Positions 37,003 to 49,222 of a DNA stretch of 64,000 nucleotides are shown here, piece after piece. Below the pieces are notes generated by a model, which saw only the letters and a program-made list of their open reading frames with translations, was not told the origin of the DNA and made no database searches. Position 1 is the first letter of the stretch, and every line of letters begins with the position of its first letter. Origin of the DNA: Astrocystis sublimbata (lineage: Eukaryota; Ascomycota; Sordariomycetes; Xylariales; Xylariaceae); the NCBI GenBank assembly GCA_022453515.1, contig JAJNNY010000058.1, positions 166,122 to 230,121 on the forward strand, given 5' to 3'. The position numbers were made by a program, and so were the translations under genes.

Positions 37003-39193
37003 TTTTGATCCGGAAGTATGTGATGATATTGGATTGCTTTTGATGTTTCGAATACGGTAGCAAGGCAGGCTTGGAGTTCCAAAACGAGTATGCGAGAGTA
37101 GAATGGTGGAATGGTGGAATGGCGATGCACGATGGTCCGCGAGGGTGATGATGGATGATGGATGATGGATGATGGGCTATGTTGTTGTTCTTGTTGTTGA
37201 AGGTCGCCAGGTTTCCAGTTCAGCATCCGATGAATAAATACTTAAACACCCGAGGCAGCCCAGTGTTGGGAGGAGCATCGTCGCTGCCGAGTATGGCAAG
37301 GCAACTTAACGGCAAGAGCCTCCTGATGCCCACCTGCAACATTTGGAAGCCATGCCTCAACCTCGAACCTGTCCGTAGGTACACGAGCTGCAGGGGAAAC
37401 ATTGAATCTACCTAGGCAAACCAAAGCACATGATGTCATGAGTGATCGAGTGATCATGTCTTCGAGGTGTCGTCTGAGCATCCTCAGGATTTGGTCTCTC
37501 TGGAGGCAGTTGCAGACAGCGATGACTCATAGATGAAGCCAGGAAGACAGTGTATGTGTTCAGTGCGCAAGATCACGAGGAAAGAAGGCAGCCGCGGCCA
37601 GTCAAAGTGGTCTACGGTGGCCCATTGCTGCATCTCTAAATCTGTGCCATATCCCCCGTAATTTCTTGATTCACACACACCCTCTCACACCCTCTCACAC
37701 CTACGCGATTAACGTATGCCTACGCAGCTCCTATTTCGCATGCGCGCTTTCTATTTCGTAGGCGTACTATATGGGTACTAAGTAGGTACATAGGTACATA
37801 TACGCGTCGTATGTGGTTTGTGTAGGTGACTGCCTAGCGCGGCGGGCTTGGCATTGGCTTGGCATGTACTCCGGCGTAGGCTGTGGCGTAGGCTGTGGCG
37901 TGGCCTAAAAGAGTGGGCCTGTATGAGCTACGCGGGCTAGGAATTACCTACGCAGGGAGCCCGTGGACTGTAGCGTAGGGTAGGTAGGCACCTACACAGA
38001 CACCTTCACTCATATATTCCTACACCCTAGGGTAGACGTACTAAAATTATGGGGGATCTGGCACAGATTTAGAGATATAGCAATGGGCCACCGTAGTGGT
38101 CTCTACCTACCTAACATGCTGCCTACTTAATGTACTATAAGTAGGTACCTACCTAGGTAGGCACTTGGACTGTACTTGAAGTGGTGATATCAATCAATGA
38201 TAAATTGTGTTGTACTTACTAGGTTGGTTTCAAGATCCATAGGACTTTTAACTTCTTGTACGCCAAATGTTCATCACTTCACAGCATTGATGGCCATTCT
38301 ATTCTTTGGGAACCAGAATGGCTACGACCTAGGTACCTATAACTGCCACCCGTTATTCAAACCGTGAGCTGCTTGCATCGTATTCACCACAAGTAGGATG
38401 ATCGGGGAGCAAGTGGAAGGAACCAGGTGTTGCAATGCTCGGTCGCGATAGCCGTCGCGGTCGAGAATGAGAGAAAGACTAGCGCGAAATGACGCGACGA
38501 AGTTGACTGCCTGCCTCGACTGCCCACAGGTGACGACAGCAATTGGCCGTCACTACCTGAGGTACATTCTATATTGGTACCTACAATTCGCCCATGGGCA
38601 ACCACTCTCGTCACTACTGATATGTAACCTACCTCACGTCTTATTGCCTTTTCATACTAAGTACCTATTCCAAATGCCGAGAACCTTATATTTCAGGCTC
38701 GAGGCAGATCGAGTAAGCACAATTTCTGCACCCCTGCCACTCACAGACAAAAGAGGCGTTTTCAGCTTCCAATTTCCCCAAGAAACTGCCCGGATCCTGC
38801 CCCGGCTCACCAAATCACGGCCTTTCCCCGCATCCGACAATCTGTGTCACCAATCGGACAGTATGACATGATTGGATGCCTCTTCGACTCCCTGGAGGGT
38901 TGTTGCGACAGTATGCAGGGCCCACAGGGGTTCGGACAAGCCAACGAGACCACCGTACCAAAGAACCGCAACGCGGCGGTGAATCAAGATGGCGGGCAAC
39001 GCTTACAGTCATAACCATAACCGACTTGATCAAGCCTGCAGTACGGCTGTTCTAACTTTCCACGCGCATGAACCGCGGCAGGGGTTGGCCAGACTAGGAA
39101 GTCGACCTAAGTTTCTCACAAAGCAGAATCAGCCCGAAATCTGAGACTCGCAGCGACGATAGTCACTGAATCGCAATTGCCTCGCACTCCATC
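37003..39193. other. Intergenic region holding a MITE (left arm)
   Basis: Divergent promoter region between the secreted-protein gene and the MFS gene. It contains the 479-bp inverted-repeat element (listed separately) and many TAGGTA motifs at 38101-38160 and 38326-38340. No supported gene. Confidence 0.6.
37615..38093. mobile_element. MITE-like element with ~50-bp terminal inverted repeats (left arm)
   Basis: The element starts CGGTGGCCCATTGCTGCATC and ends with its inverted counterpart ...CAATGGGCCACCG; the ~50-bp ends match at 46 positions. Three of the four mismatches are G/A or C/T. A TA dinucleotide flanks both ends (37613-37614 and 38094-38095), the target duplication of Tc1/mariner/pogo-type transposases. 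The 479-bp interior has no open frame for a transposase, so it would be a non-autonomous element moved in trans. The interior contains repeated GCGTAGGCTGTG units and TAGGTA motifs. Confidence 0.75.
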
Positions 39194-40917
39194 ATGACAG
39201 AAAAAGAGATAGGCGTCGACGTAGAGGGGCACAAGCAGCAGCAGCAGCAATTCGAGGAGCATGAGGGACAGCATGCTGTCAAAGGCGAGCCAGCTACTCC
39301 TGCCGTCCTCGCCTCACCTAAAGAAGTGAGAGCGCTGCTCCGACGCCAGGACAAGCGTATCATCCCTCTGAGCGCGACCATCTACTTCCTCGCGTACCTC
39401 GACCGGTCGAACATCGGCAACGCGAGGGTTCTTAACGCAAATACGAAGAATGACATGATGACGGAGACGCACACCACCGATTTCCAGTTCACCATAGCCC
39501 TGATGATCTTCCTCGTCGGCTATTTTCTATTCGAGGTGCCTTCCAATATTCTACTTAAAAAGTTCCGGCCGTCGAGATGGCTGGCCTTTTTGATGGGGTC
39601 TTGGGGTCTTATAACCATTGGACTTGGCGGTGTTCGTAGCTACCCTCAAATCACTGGAGTACGGTTTCTACTAGGCGTGTTCGAAGCGTGAGTTCTTCGT
39701 GTCTTGCTTCGAGATGTTTTGGCTTTGCGAGGAATGCAGTTTGCTGACTTAATCATGGCAGTGGCCTCTTTCCAGGTCTCGTCTACTACTTGACGTTCTG
39801 GGTAAGTTACTGTTACGCGCCACGAGCAGTCTAGATGCTAGATGTCATTACTGGAATCTTTTTATGATTTCAAGACATGTAAACTGACGTTATTCATACG
39901 ATCACAGTACAGGACAGATGAACGCAGCGTCCGGGTCGCTTTCATTCTATCCAGCGCGACGCTGGCAGGTGCTTTCGGCGGAGCAATCGCTTACGGTGTT
40001 GGTAACATCAACCAGGTCCATGGGCTCTCCGGCTGGCGCTGGCTTTTCATCCTCGAAGGCATTCCATCAGTCCTGTCGTCATTATTCGTCTGGTTTATCC
40101 TCCCCGACTACCCGGAAAGTGCTGCATGGCTCTCCGAGGGCGAGAAGGAGCTTGCAGCACAGCGCCTGGCCATTGAGGGTGCCAAAGGATCAGAGTCCGC
40201 TCTCACTTGGAGTGATGTCAGAGAAACCCTGACCGACTGGAGGCTGTATGGGCACTATGCCATCTATTTCGCTGTTTCGCTCCCCTTCAGCTCGCTATCC
40301 CTCTTCACGCCTTCGATTGTGTCCGGGCTGGGATACAAGGATCTCCACGCCCAATTGCTGACGGTGCCCCCTTGGGCTATCGCCTATGGTACGTCTGTCT
40401 CGATTCTCATGCACGCATACAAAGGCAACTGTAGCTGACGATAGCAGTCGTATCAATCCTCAACTCATGGTCTGCGGACCACTTCAATGCCCGTGGCGTC
40501 CATTGCGCCGGGCTCGCAGCAATTGGCGCAGCAGGCTTCCTAGCATCCGCGCTCTTGCCGCCAACCGCGTACGCGAGCCGATACGGCACCCTGATTGTTG
40601 GCACATCGGGTGCATTTGCATGCATCCCGCCCATGCTGGGGTGGCTGACCTCTAACATGTGGAGCACGGGTTCGATTGGGCTGGCCGTCGCGCTCAATGT
40701 CAGCATTGGTGCGGGGTTGGGCCAGATGCCTGGCGTCTGGATCTACAAGACCGAAGAGGCTAAACGGGGATATCCGACGGGGCATGGCGTTAACGCTGCC
40801 ATGTTGTTCTTTGTCACCATCGGTGCCTTGTGCCTGAGGGTATTCTACGGTCGGAAGAACAAGCAGGCCGTCAGGGCCGCACCCGAGGGCACCACGCCTA
40901 GATTATACGCACTGTAA
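39194..40917 (+). CDS. MFS transporter, anion:cation symporter (Dal5/allantoate permease) family, left-arm copy
   Basis: Four exons, 39194-39687, 39762-39801, 39908-40388 and 40448-40917, give 494 residues with about 12 membrane spans. Intron donors are GTGAGT, GTAAGT and GTACGT, and branches are CTGAC. The first span carries the ACS signature FLAYLDRSNIGNAR; next come EVPSNILLKKF and SGWRWLFILEGIPSV (loop 4-5), and FLPDYPE is represented by ILPDYPES. The family takes up small organic anions such as allantoate, nicotinate, pantothenate and aromatic or sugar acids. The N-terminal 50 residues are cytosolic and include a Gln run. The tannase gene starts 688 bp downstream on the same strand, so a released phenolic acid is a reasonable guess for the substrate (inference). 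Confidence 0.95.
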
Positions 40918-41605
40918 AGGGTTCTAGCCAGAGCTTTCATATCTGTTTAATATGCGTGATAGGATACCAGGACAACTGATAGGTAGAATGACGTAGTCAA
41001 ATTCTTTAATTTCCAGATTTGTCAGTTTGAGTTCGGTCCTATTGCTCGCCGATGAAAATGGCGTCTATCGTGACGCCGTCACAACGCCGCATTGGGAAGA
41101 TCTGGAGATCTGCAGTCCGTACCTAGGGGGTAGCAGTTCTTTGTACCCCAGATTTTGGTCGACCAGCTCCTGATAGACCTGCGGCCTAGATCATAACTAG
41201 ACAAAGGTGTGTTTCGACGATGTGAACTCGTCGGTAGATCGTCGTACCCCGCGTTGCGACGCCACCGGGGAAATAATATGTTGGTATCCAATGATCGTCC
41301 CGGACGACCTATCATGGCGGCCGCGGAGCTAGATTGTCTACCCAAATCACCAGCCGTATTCACGGTTCGTTCCGGTCTGCCAATTTGAAATGGGAATCAT
41401 GCGTTACTTTGCGCGGTCGCACACAAAGAAGCCAGGGCGCCGGTTGTGTAAGAGTGTTGTGTGCGTGTGTCGGCGAATGAGTTGTGTAAGTGATATCTGG
41501 AGTAGCATAAGAGCAAGGGAGCTCCCAATCGTGGTGACCGCCACTCCGCACACCACCAGGCCAGTAAAAAGCGCACAAGGCCCTCCCTCAGGTTGATTAA
41601 AAAAG
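40918..41605. other. Spacer between MFS and tannase genes (left arm)
   Basis: 3' UTR of the transporter gene and promoter of the tannase gene. No coding signal. Confidence 0.6.
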
Positions 41606-43547
41606 ATGCGTTCATACTGCTTGGGAAAGCTGGCAGCGATTGGCCTTGCTACGTTAGTAGCGACGGCCGCGTCGTCCATTCATGACGGAGGACAGAAAGG
41701 CGCTGGCTGCAACGCAACGGCATTGGCCAAGGTCCTACCAGCCAACGCGAAGATCCAGCGGATCGAGGCTGTAGAGGCGGGTAGTACGTACGGCGATGGA
41801 GAAGAAGACGATCTCAACTATCCCATCCAGCCCACCAATCTACCGGCGCTATGTGCTGTGACAGTCGAGGTGACGAGCTCCAACATCTCGTCATACCGAG
41901 TCGGCATCTTCCTCCCCGTGGAGTGGAACAACAGGTTCCTGGCGACTGGTAATGGCGGCTTTGGAGGTGGCATCAACTGGATCGACATGGGAGCCGGGGC
42001 CCAGTACGGCTTCGCGGTGACCTCGACGGACACGGGCCACAATTCCAAGTCCACGGACGTGGCCTGGGCCCTCGACAATCCCGGATCGAAGATCGACTGG
42101 GGCTGGCGCGCGATCCACGGATCCGTGACGATCGGGAAGCTGATCACGGAAGCGCACTATGGGCATCCGTCCTCCTACTCGTATTACAGCGGCTGCTCGA
42201 CCGGCGGCCGCCAGGGTCTCAAGGAGATACAGAAATTCCCCGACAGCTTTGACGGCGTCTTGGTGGGCAGCCCGGCATGGTACACCAGCCACTTGAACAT
42301 GTGGGCGATCCAAGTCGCGACATACAACTGGCCCGAGGACGAGCCCAAGCACATCCCCTGGGAACTCCTGCCCGAACTCGGCACCGAGATCCTCAAGCAG
42401 TGCGATGACATTGACGGTGCTGCGGACGGCATCGTCAGTCTCCCAGGGCTCTGCGACGTGGACCTCGGGAAGCTGCTGTGCGACAAGCCCGGCGCGAACC
42501 AATCGGCCTGCGTCACGGAGGCGCAGGCGCAGACGCTGAAAAACGTGTACAGCGACTGGAAGAGCTCGAGCGGCGAGCTCCTGTACACGGGGCTGTCGCC
42601 GGGTTCCGAGGCGCAGATGTACACGGTGCTGAACTACTCGGAGTCGTCCGGCTACGGCATCAACTACGCGCGGTATTTCGTGCTCGACAACGCATCCTTT
42701 GCCTTCCAAGACTTCAACGAGTCCGTGGCGTTGCTGGCGCAGCGCACAGATCCCGGAAATCCCACGGCCGACAAATACGACCTCGCCGACTTCCGGGACC
42801 GCGGAGGTAAGATGCTCATGTACCATGGCGCGGCAGACGGACTTGTGCCATTCACGGGCTCGAACTTGTATTACAATCGTGTGGTGGACAAGATGGGGGG
42901 CAACCTGACCGCGACTCGCGATTTTTTCAAGTATTTCCAGGTCCCCGGAATGCAACACTGCTATAACACGCCAGTGGGTGAGTTGATTTTCCAAATACAG
43001 CATGCAGTGTGCAGTGTGGCATGCATGCACACGATTCACGTTTGCCACAAATGCTGACATCTCGCTTCTGAAAAAGACGCACCGTGGGCCTTCGGCGGCT
43101 CATCTCAGGCGAGCACCATGGGCAATGATACGTGGTCTGTGCCCGGGTTCAAAGATGCGAAGCACGACATCCTCCTCGCGCTTATAGATTGGGTGGAGAA
43201 GAATGTTACAGTCGACCAAATCGTGGCTACGACCTGGAACGAGCCCACGAACATCACGTCAGGAGTGCTCAAACAGCGACCGATTTGTCCCTACCCAGAG
43301 ATGGCAAGGTGGGACGGCGAGGGTGACATCAACGACGCGCAAAGCTGGAGCTGCGGGTGAGTCTATTCCTCTGTATCATTGTGTTGACACAGATACGCCG
43401 TATTAGATGAGCTGACATTGAAGCGAAAGCGGCAATGTGCATACTCGCCCTTCTTCGACACCTGCTCCAACCAGCGAGGCACAACGATTGTGGTGGGAGT
43501 CTGGCGTGGCGTTGGTTACTATTCTGGCAGTGATTCTCTCGTGGTAG
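41606..43547 (+). CDS. Tannase/feruloyl esterase with C-terminal membrane anchor (left-arm copy)
   Basis: Secreted serine esterase of the tannase/FaeB family, which cleaves gallate or hydroxycinnamate esters. Exons 41606-42977, 43077-43356 and 43424-43547 give 591 residues. An N-terminal signal peptide (KLAAIGLATLVATAAS) is present. The CS-D-HC catalytic signature is complete: SGCSTGG with Cys197-Ser198, AADGLVP with Asp411, QHC with His451-Cys452, the two cysteines forming the disulfide that joins Ser and His. A calcium-loop-like DDIDGAADGIV lies at 267-277. The third exon is my call: reading through the GTGAGT donor at 43357 would stop two codons later, but splicing to 43424 adds a Ser/Thr/Pro linker and a hydrophobic end (SGVALVTILAVILSW). 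This suggests a tail- or GPI-anchored enzyme. Without exon 3 the protein would end WSCG. It sits between the MFS gene and the ammonium transporter. Confidence 0.93.
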
Positions 43548-44090
43548 GTGTGTATTACCCCGTGTCCATCGGTGTTTGCACATAAGCTGAATGACAGGCT
43601 TGTGCTAGGATTGTGGTAATGAGCCATTTACCCAAAAACCCTTGATTCAGCCCTGCCGTAACATATCAGATGCTAGCTGTATATAACCTCAGATAGCTTA
43701 GAAGAGACTCAATGCGTGAGCATCTCGTCCGAAGTCGCAGTCCCACACTGTATTTGTGGAGGGAATGAGAGTTACCCGCCTCCGAGTTGTCCAAGCAAAT
43801 GTACCTTCACATCGCGAGTAAAACTGTTGTTCCAATACGGTGGAATCATCCAAGTTTCCGTCTCGCGAAGACGTCAAGTAAGAATAATTGGGTATTATTG
43901 TGTGTAGGGATAGAGACCCCTTCTTTTGCAAATAATGCTGTGTATGGTCCCGCCAGCACTTGGACTGAGATAAATAGACTTAGACATATGTTCCAGCCAT
44001 ACAATATACATAGAAAACCAAGTACAAAAAATCAGGGATATCTCAAGTAAACCAGACAAGTGAAAGATCTAGCGAACATCATCTAGTTCC
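43548..44090. other. Convergent 3' spacer (left arm)
   Basis: 3' flanks of the tannase (plus) and ammonium transporter (minus) genes; nothing else seen. Confidence 0.55.
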
Positions 44091-45942
44091 TTATTTTGTT
44101 GAGCCTCTCGACACCGGTAGTGAGTTCCCAGTGCTCTCGGCGGCACTCTCGGCGGCCGCCTCCTTAGCTGGGGCCCGAGCAGACGCTCCTATTTTCTCCT
44201 GCTCCTCCATAAGTCGCGAGGAGCTCGGCGGCGACATGCCGTTGGTGTTGGCCAAATTCTGATGCTCTTCAATGCCGTGCTGAGGCACAAAGCGGTGACC
44301 GTCGGCAATGGGCTCCTCCTTGACCGGGGTCCAGGCAAGGAAATCACGACGCACTTCGACGTAGTCATACGCGAACTCGCCGAGCTGGTCATCATCCATA
44401 CCCATAAGCTCTGCTTCTTCCGAGGCGCGGAGATGCAGACCGGGCACCAAGTCGATCAGCTTCGCGATGATTGCAGACACGACGAACGAGTAGGCACATG
44501 TGGCGACGATGTACGCGATTTGAATGTACAGCTGTTTGTAGTTGTGGTTTAACCAGCCACCAGGGAAGACGCCATTGTTCACGCCATCCAAGCCAATGAT
44601 ATAAGTGGCACCGAAGAGAGCGTTGAAGATGAGTCCTACAATGCCGCCGACTGCGTGTTCCGCGAACACGTCAAGGGAATCGTCGATACCGACAAGAAAT
44701 TTGACTAAAGAGAGAATTGTTAGATGGTAGACTTTCTAGAATTGGAGGGCGAGCTTGGTCTTACCTTTGGTGGCAAAGTTGCAGCAGATGCCGGTCACAA
44801 CACCCAAGATGATAGAGGCCCACGGAGGGATGAAACCTGACGCCGGTGTAGCTGCGACAAGACCAGAGATAGTACCCGAGCACCAGCCGACCATAGACCA
44901 CTTCTTTGCAAGGCGGAAATCGAGTAGACACCAGGTCATGGCAGCGAACATAGCCGTAAGGCAAGAGTTCCAGCAGGCAATAGTGGCACGCAAGTTTGCA
45001 CCGAAGGCAGAACCTCCGTTGAATCCCAGCCATCCGAACCAAAGCAGGATCGTTCCGAGGGTGACGAGGGAAACGTTGTGGGGCCGGAAGTTGAGCATCA
45101 TCTTCTCATGACGGCGGCCGAGGACCCATGAGTATGCGAGCGCCGACATACCGGAACCGATCTCAACCGGACCACCTCCTGCATAGTCGAGCACACCATA
45201 GTTGAAGGCCCATCCATTGATATTCCAGATCCAGCACGCGAGGGGGCAGTAGACGATAGTGGCCCAGAAGAAAACGAAGATCATGGCAGGGAGCACGCGA
45301 CCGCGCTCAGCGACCGCACCGATTACGAGAGCCGCGGTGACACCACAGAACATCATCTGTCATTCTTCATCAGCTGTTTGTTTCGTATATTATGGATGTG
45401 GCGAGAATGGTATGCTTACCTGATAGAAGGAGTATAGGAGCTCGGGGATAAGAGGTGATCCGGGGGACGGCACCGCTAATGTGTTGGTGAGGCCAAAATG
45501 ATGTAAGTCGCCGATAAACCCGCTCTTGCCCGTAGTGCTGAAGGCGAGGGAATAGCCCCAAAAGTACCATTGGAAAATGACCACTGAGAACGACATCATG
45601 ACAACCCAAATGAGGGACAAGGCCGACTTTCTACGTGATAGTCCCGAGTACAGGAAGGCGATACCCGGTACCATCACTAAAACCATGCATGCTGAAATGA
45701 TAATGAAGGCTTGGTCTCCTGATTGGTACCATTGGTTCAGGTTTTCGGTGTCTGTGCAAAATATGGTGTATCAGTTAGCCACTGGCTTCTTCTTGGTATT
45801 TGCTCTTCGGTTGTCATGTATCCAGTGTCGCTATTAAAGTTGATGGGAGATGTCACATACTGGAGTCACCTCCAGTCTCCTGGTTGGTGCCATTGAACTC
45901 AACGGGGGCCCCCGTCCACGAGTACGAAGGGCGCCACGACAT
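44091..45942 (-). CDS. Ammonium transporter, Amt/Mep family, Mep1/Mep3 type (left-arm copy)
   Basis: Plasma-membrane ammonium channel/transporter. Exons 45942-45861, 45751-45420, 45356-44765 and 44704-44091 give 539 residues with 11 expected spans. Signatures: GIAFLYSGLSRRKSALSL, the DYAGGGPVEIGSG family motif, LLWFGWLGFNGGS and DVFAEHAVGGIVG. The pore twin-His pair is altered: the first position is Glu203 (PVEIG) while the second, His352, is kept. The same Glu is known in yeast Mep1 and Mep3, unlike Mep2. The cytosolic C-terminus (about 120 residues) ends in an Ala/Glu/Ser-rich tail. Expression is probably under nitrogen control: a TATA-like box and a GATA site lie upstream (separate entry). 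It is identical to the right-arm copy. Confidence 0.96.
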
Positions 45943-46218
45943 GGCGCTGGCGCGAAAAACAAGAATAGAAAGTTCACGATGCCGTTGATTTCTGTCAAAT
46001 CAGAGGCTGATCGTGGAAGGGACAGTAAGAACGTGAGACGGCGGCAGGTTTTCGGTTCTCGATTGGGAGGGCGCTGTAGACAAGATTGAAGCAATGATTG
46101 AAAAGAAAAAAATTGAATACTTCAAAGGCTGGGTATATTGCTTGTAGGACGGGAATTCTTGAAGGGGAAGGGAAAACATTAACATGTGAGCGAGCGCCGA
46201 TGCGGAAGTCCATACTCT

Positions 46219-46429
46219 CTATATAGGAAGAAATCGGGACCCTGTTCGGCGCGCCAGCTCTTCGCAGTAGACTAACGTAACCTTAAGCTGCACTATGTAC
46301 GGTACTGTATGTACTCACAGCGTTTCCTTGTGCCTCTCACACACGCAAACACACGACAGGATCCCGATTTGGGGATCTTCAACAGCTAGACATCGAACAG
46401 TCTCGGCCAATCAGACGGGGCAAGATAAG
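46219..46429 (-). promoter_or_regulatory. TATA-like box and GATA site upstream of ammonium transporter (left arm)
   Basis: On the minus strand TATATAG (46219-46225) is about 280 bp before the ATG at 45942. A GATAAG core (46424-46429 as read on plus) is about 480 bp before it. GATA cores are bound by AreA/Nit2-type nitrogen regulators. A single core is weak evidence. The right-arm equivalents are 52460-52466 and 52256-52261. Confidence 0.3.
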
Positions 46430-48405
46430 AGTGCCACTAGCAGAACCCTAGCTCATTGTTAGCACAATGCAAGTCCCGCGCGAGACATGGGACATGGGAT
46501 ATCGGGCCAGAGAGTTGGAACCGATGGAGACCCCCATGTCCTGCCCATGTGCTGGCTGCACTAGACGAAAGGACGCATAAGCAGCGAGAGAGTCATTCCA
46601 CCGTACGGGTTGTAGCCTCGCCTGAGCCCGACAAAAGTAATTATATTATAAACGACGAGCGTTTTGGTGGCATGGTTGGGCATAGCCGTGGCGTTGCGCT
46701 GGAATCCATAACCTTGGCTGTTGGTTCCTGGGGAGCGATATCATCCTCAGCCTTCCGCCTAGGTGCGGACTTTCCCCCGAAGATCTCATTGGGAAGCGAG
46801 CTTTCGCTGGACCAGCATGCCAGGTAGGATGAGCACAAGAATCCTGACCCTTGATATTTGACATTGGTTTCTATGCGTATGCAGATGCGTACTGCAGGCT
46901 TCTGCAGAAGCACGTATATGTGTGTGTGCTCTGTCCTGGGAGCGAGCATCGGGCTGACCAGCCGGAGAGGGATAGAAGAGGGACGGACGAAGGGGAACGA
47001 ATGCTGTATTCCAGCGCCCTGGGCTCCGAGCAGGGCTCCGAAGGTTGGATCTATGGTAGGCAGGTACATATGTCTTCAAGGACGGGAGGATCTCCAACAG
47101 CAACCTATTACCACTGGCCATCATGTCATGGCTGTCGCTCGCGCCTATCGGCGATAGCTTGTGCTGTAAGTATCCAGGTGTCTAGCTGAAACGATCTGTG
47201 GTGACGATAGCGAGGAATTAGAGGGTGGTCCGAAGATGGATGGTCTAGAAAGACAGAAAGCCTTGGTGCTAGGTGGGCGCTGGCACGGCTGGGTGATTGT
47301 TGTGGGGTGCTCTGTGGCTGCAGGAAAGGCCCCACACGTAGCCGTCGGCTGGCTGGGCTGGTACGCGATCCTCGGAGCCCTCTGTCCTGCTGTCCTCCAG
47401 TACCTAGGTACCTAGGTACTGCCTATGACGCAAATCTTGCATTGTTTCCTGGGGAACTTATCGCCATGCAGGTCTAGCTTCAGCGTTCAATTCTTCCCAT
47501 TAACATACAGCAGATCCTTTGGAAATCGGCGCAGCCCGTGCCTAGCTACAATTATCATTCATGACCGAGGCTCATGTGCGAATTTACAGAGACATCAAGA
47601 CTACCAAAATGACCGAGGACCCTTGAAGCTCGGCAAAGCTCGAGCCCTCTTGAATGACAGGGATGCTCAGTATTTGTTACGAAATAGATTGCTCCGTCGT
47701 CTCATTTCCATTTGCAATAGCTTGCTATGAACGAATCAGATGCTGAGCCACTGGTCCCGGACATTTCCTATCTTTGTGTGTATATTTATACACACCAAGA
47801 CTAGGTAACGTCTTGTTCGTTGTTCGCGCAACTTCAATGCTGTTTGTTAAGCGCAACGAAACCTCAAGGTCCAGCTACGCAGCCTCAATTTCAGCGTTAC
47901 ACCCACCAAGGTTCCAGTCCATATGCTGCCAATGGCTGTGCCTCGACACAATACCTACCTACCTAGTTCGGGGTCTGTTCTGCATACAGTCTAGCCTTGA
48001 AGTGTGGGTGGCGAGGGTGGTGCCTGCATGGCACCGAGAAGCATGCCGTCATCTCTGTTGTCAGACTCGCTGGATGTTCTATGCATGTTCTATGCCACTT
48101 TCTCCAGTTGGAGTGAATCTCCCCACGTTGAGACTGAGGGGGTGTCAGCTAGTTGCCGCTCCTACCCAAGTCGGGTTGACTGGCTGGACTGGGTGCATGA
48201 GTGGCAAGGATAATTACAGTTACAGCCTTCGAAGTTGGCGAGGTTGGCATCTCACTAATGGTTCTACTCATTTGCGCAGCCAAAACTGACAGCTCGTTTT
48301 GTTCGCCCTGACGGAAAATTTGCTCTCACCCGGCCCCGGGGAGAACCATCCCTATCTCCTTTGGGCGCAAGCAGACCATTGGGATTTTGAATGGTAACAG
48401 GACCT

Positions 48406-48445
48406 GCTCGCCTCGAGAGGAAAGTTAACTGGGGACGAGGCGAGC
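48406..48445. repeat. Short perfect inverted repeat (10-bp stem, 20-nt loop), left arm
   Basis: GCTCGCCTCG at 48406-48415 pairs exactly with CGAGGCGAGC at 48436-48445. It lies in non-coding DNA and has no U-run like a bacterial terminator. Function unknown; mirrored at 50238-50277. Confidence 0.5.
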
Positions 48446-49222
48446 GGTGATGTTGTCATTGTTTCAACCTGTGACAATAACTCCCAGTCCTCTCAAGTTG
48501 GAAACTAAGTGGAAGGAGGGTGCTGACGCTATGCGCGCATGAGTCGTGACAAGCGAGACAAGTAATACACATGAATATGACTTTCCGGGTCGGAAATCGC
48601 AGAACGGGAACGTATCTTAGCTGACGCCTGTGATGATGGTGGGACAAGCTAGGCACGGTAGCCTGTTGGCTTATCTTTCACCAATGAGAGGTGGGTAGCT
48701 CGATCGGAATTGCTCATTGCTCGATCAAATCGACTCTTGGCGAGTCGAGTCTCAGCTCCACTGGAAATGCCGGGGATGGGCAAGGTGGGCTCATTCAAGC
48801 AACGTCGTGTACATCACGGGAGAATTGCAACAGAAGCAAGCAATCTTTTGATGACAACTCCTACAAGCTCATATCTTATCGACCATTGTCCAAGCTCGGA
48901 GAATGTCACGCCTTGAGCCTCATTCGGCAATGCTGTCGACCCAGACCCAATGGGGCGGGCCGTAGGGCTTAGCTTGAAATGACCACTTGTCTCGAGTACG
49001 TAAAAGTTTGGTGATCGATTCTCTTTAAGCACGAGCTTGATTGCTGTTTCTGGGATTATAGATCAGGTCCGGGCACGCCCGATACGCCCTCGGCAAGCTT
49101 TGATGGCCAATGGCCAATCCCTGCACTCGATATGATGCTGCTGCAGTGAATTGCGGTTAATCGTTGCCTTTTACCAATGTTGGGTCATCGCATATTCTCA
49201 AAGATCGCGCCCGAGGTGCCAC

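Noticed and set aside
41891..43060. 389-codon minus-strand frame (and its mirror at 55625-56794)
   Set aside because: Antisense shadow of the tannase coding exon; Val/Arg/His-rich composition as expected from a G/C-rich gene read backwards.
47774..48289. 171-codon Cys/Trp-rich frame (mirror 50394-50909)
   Set aside because: No start context, no signal peptide, low-quality composition; the identical mirror copy gives no independent support because it is the same sequence.
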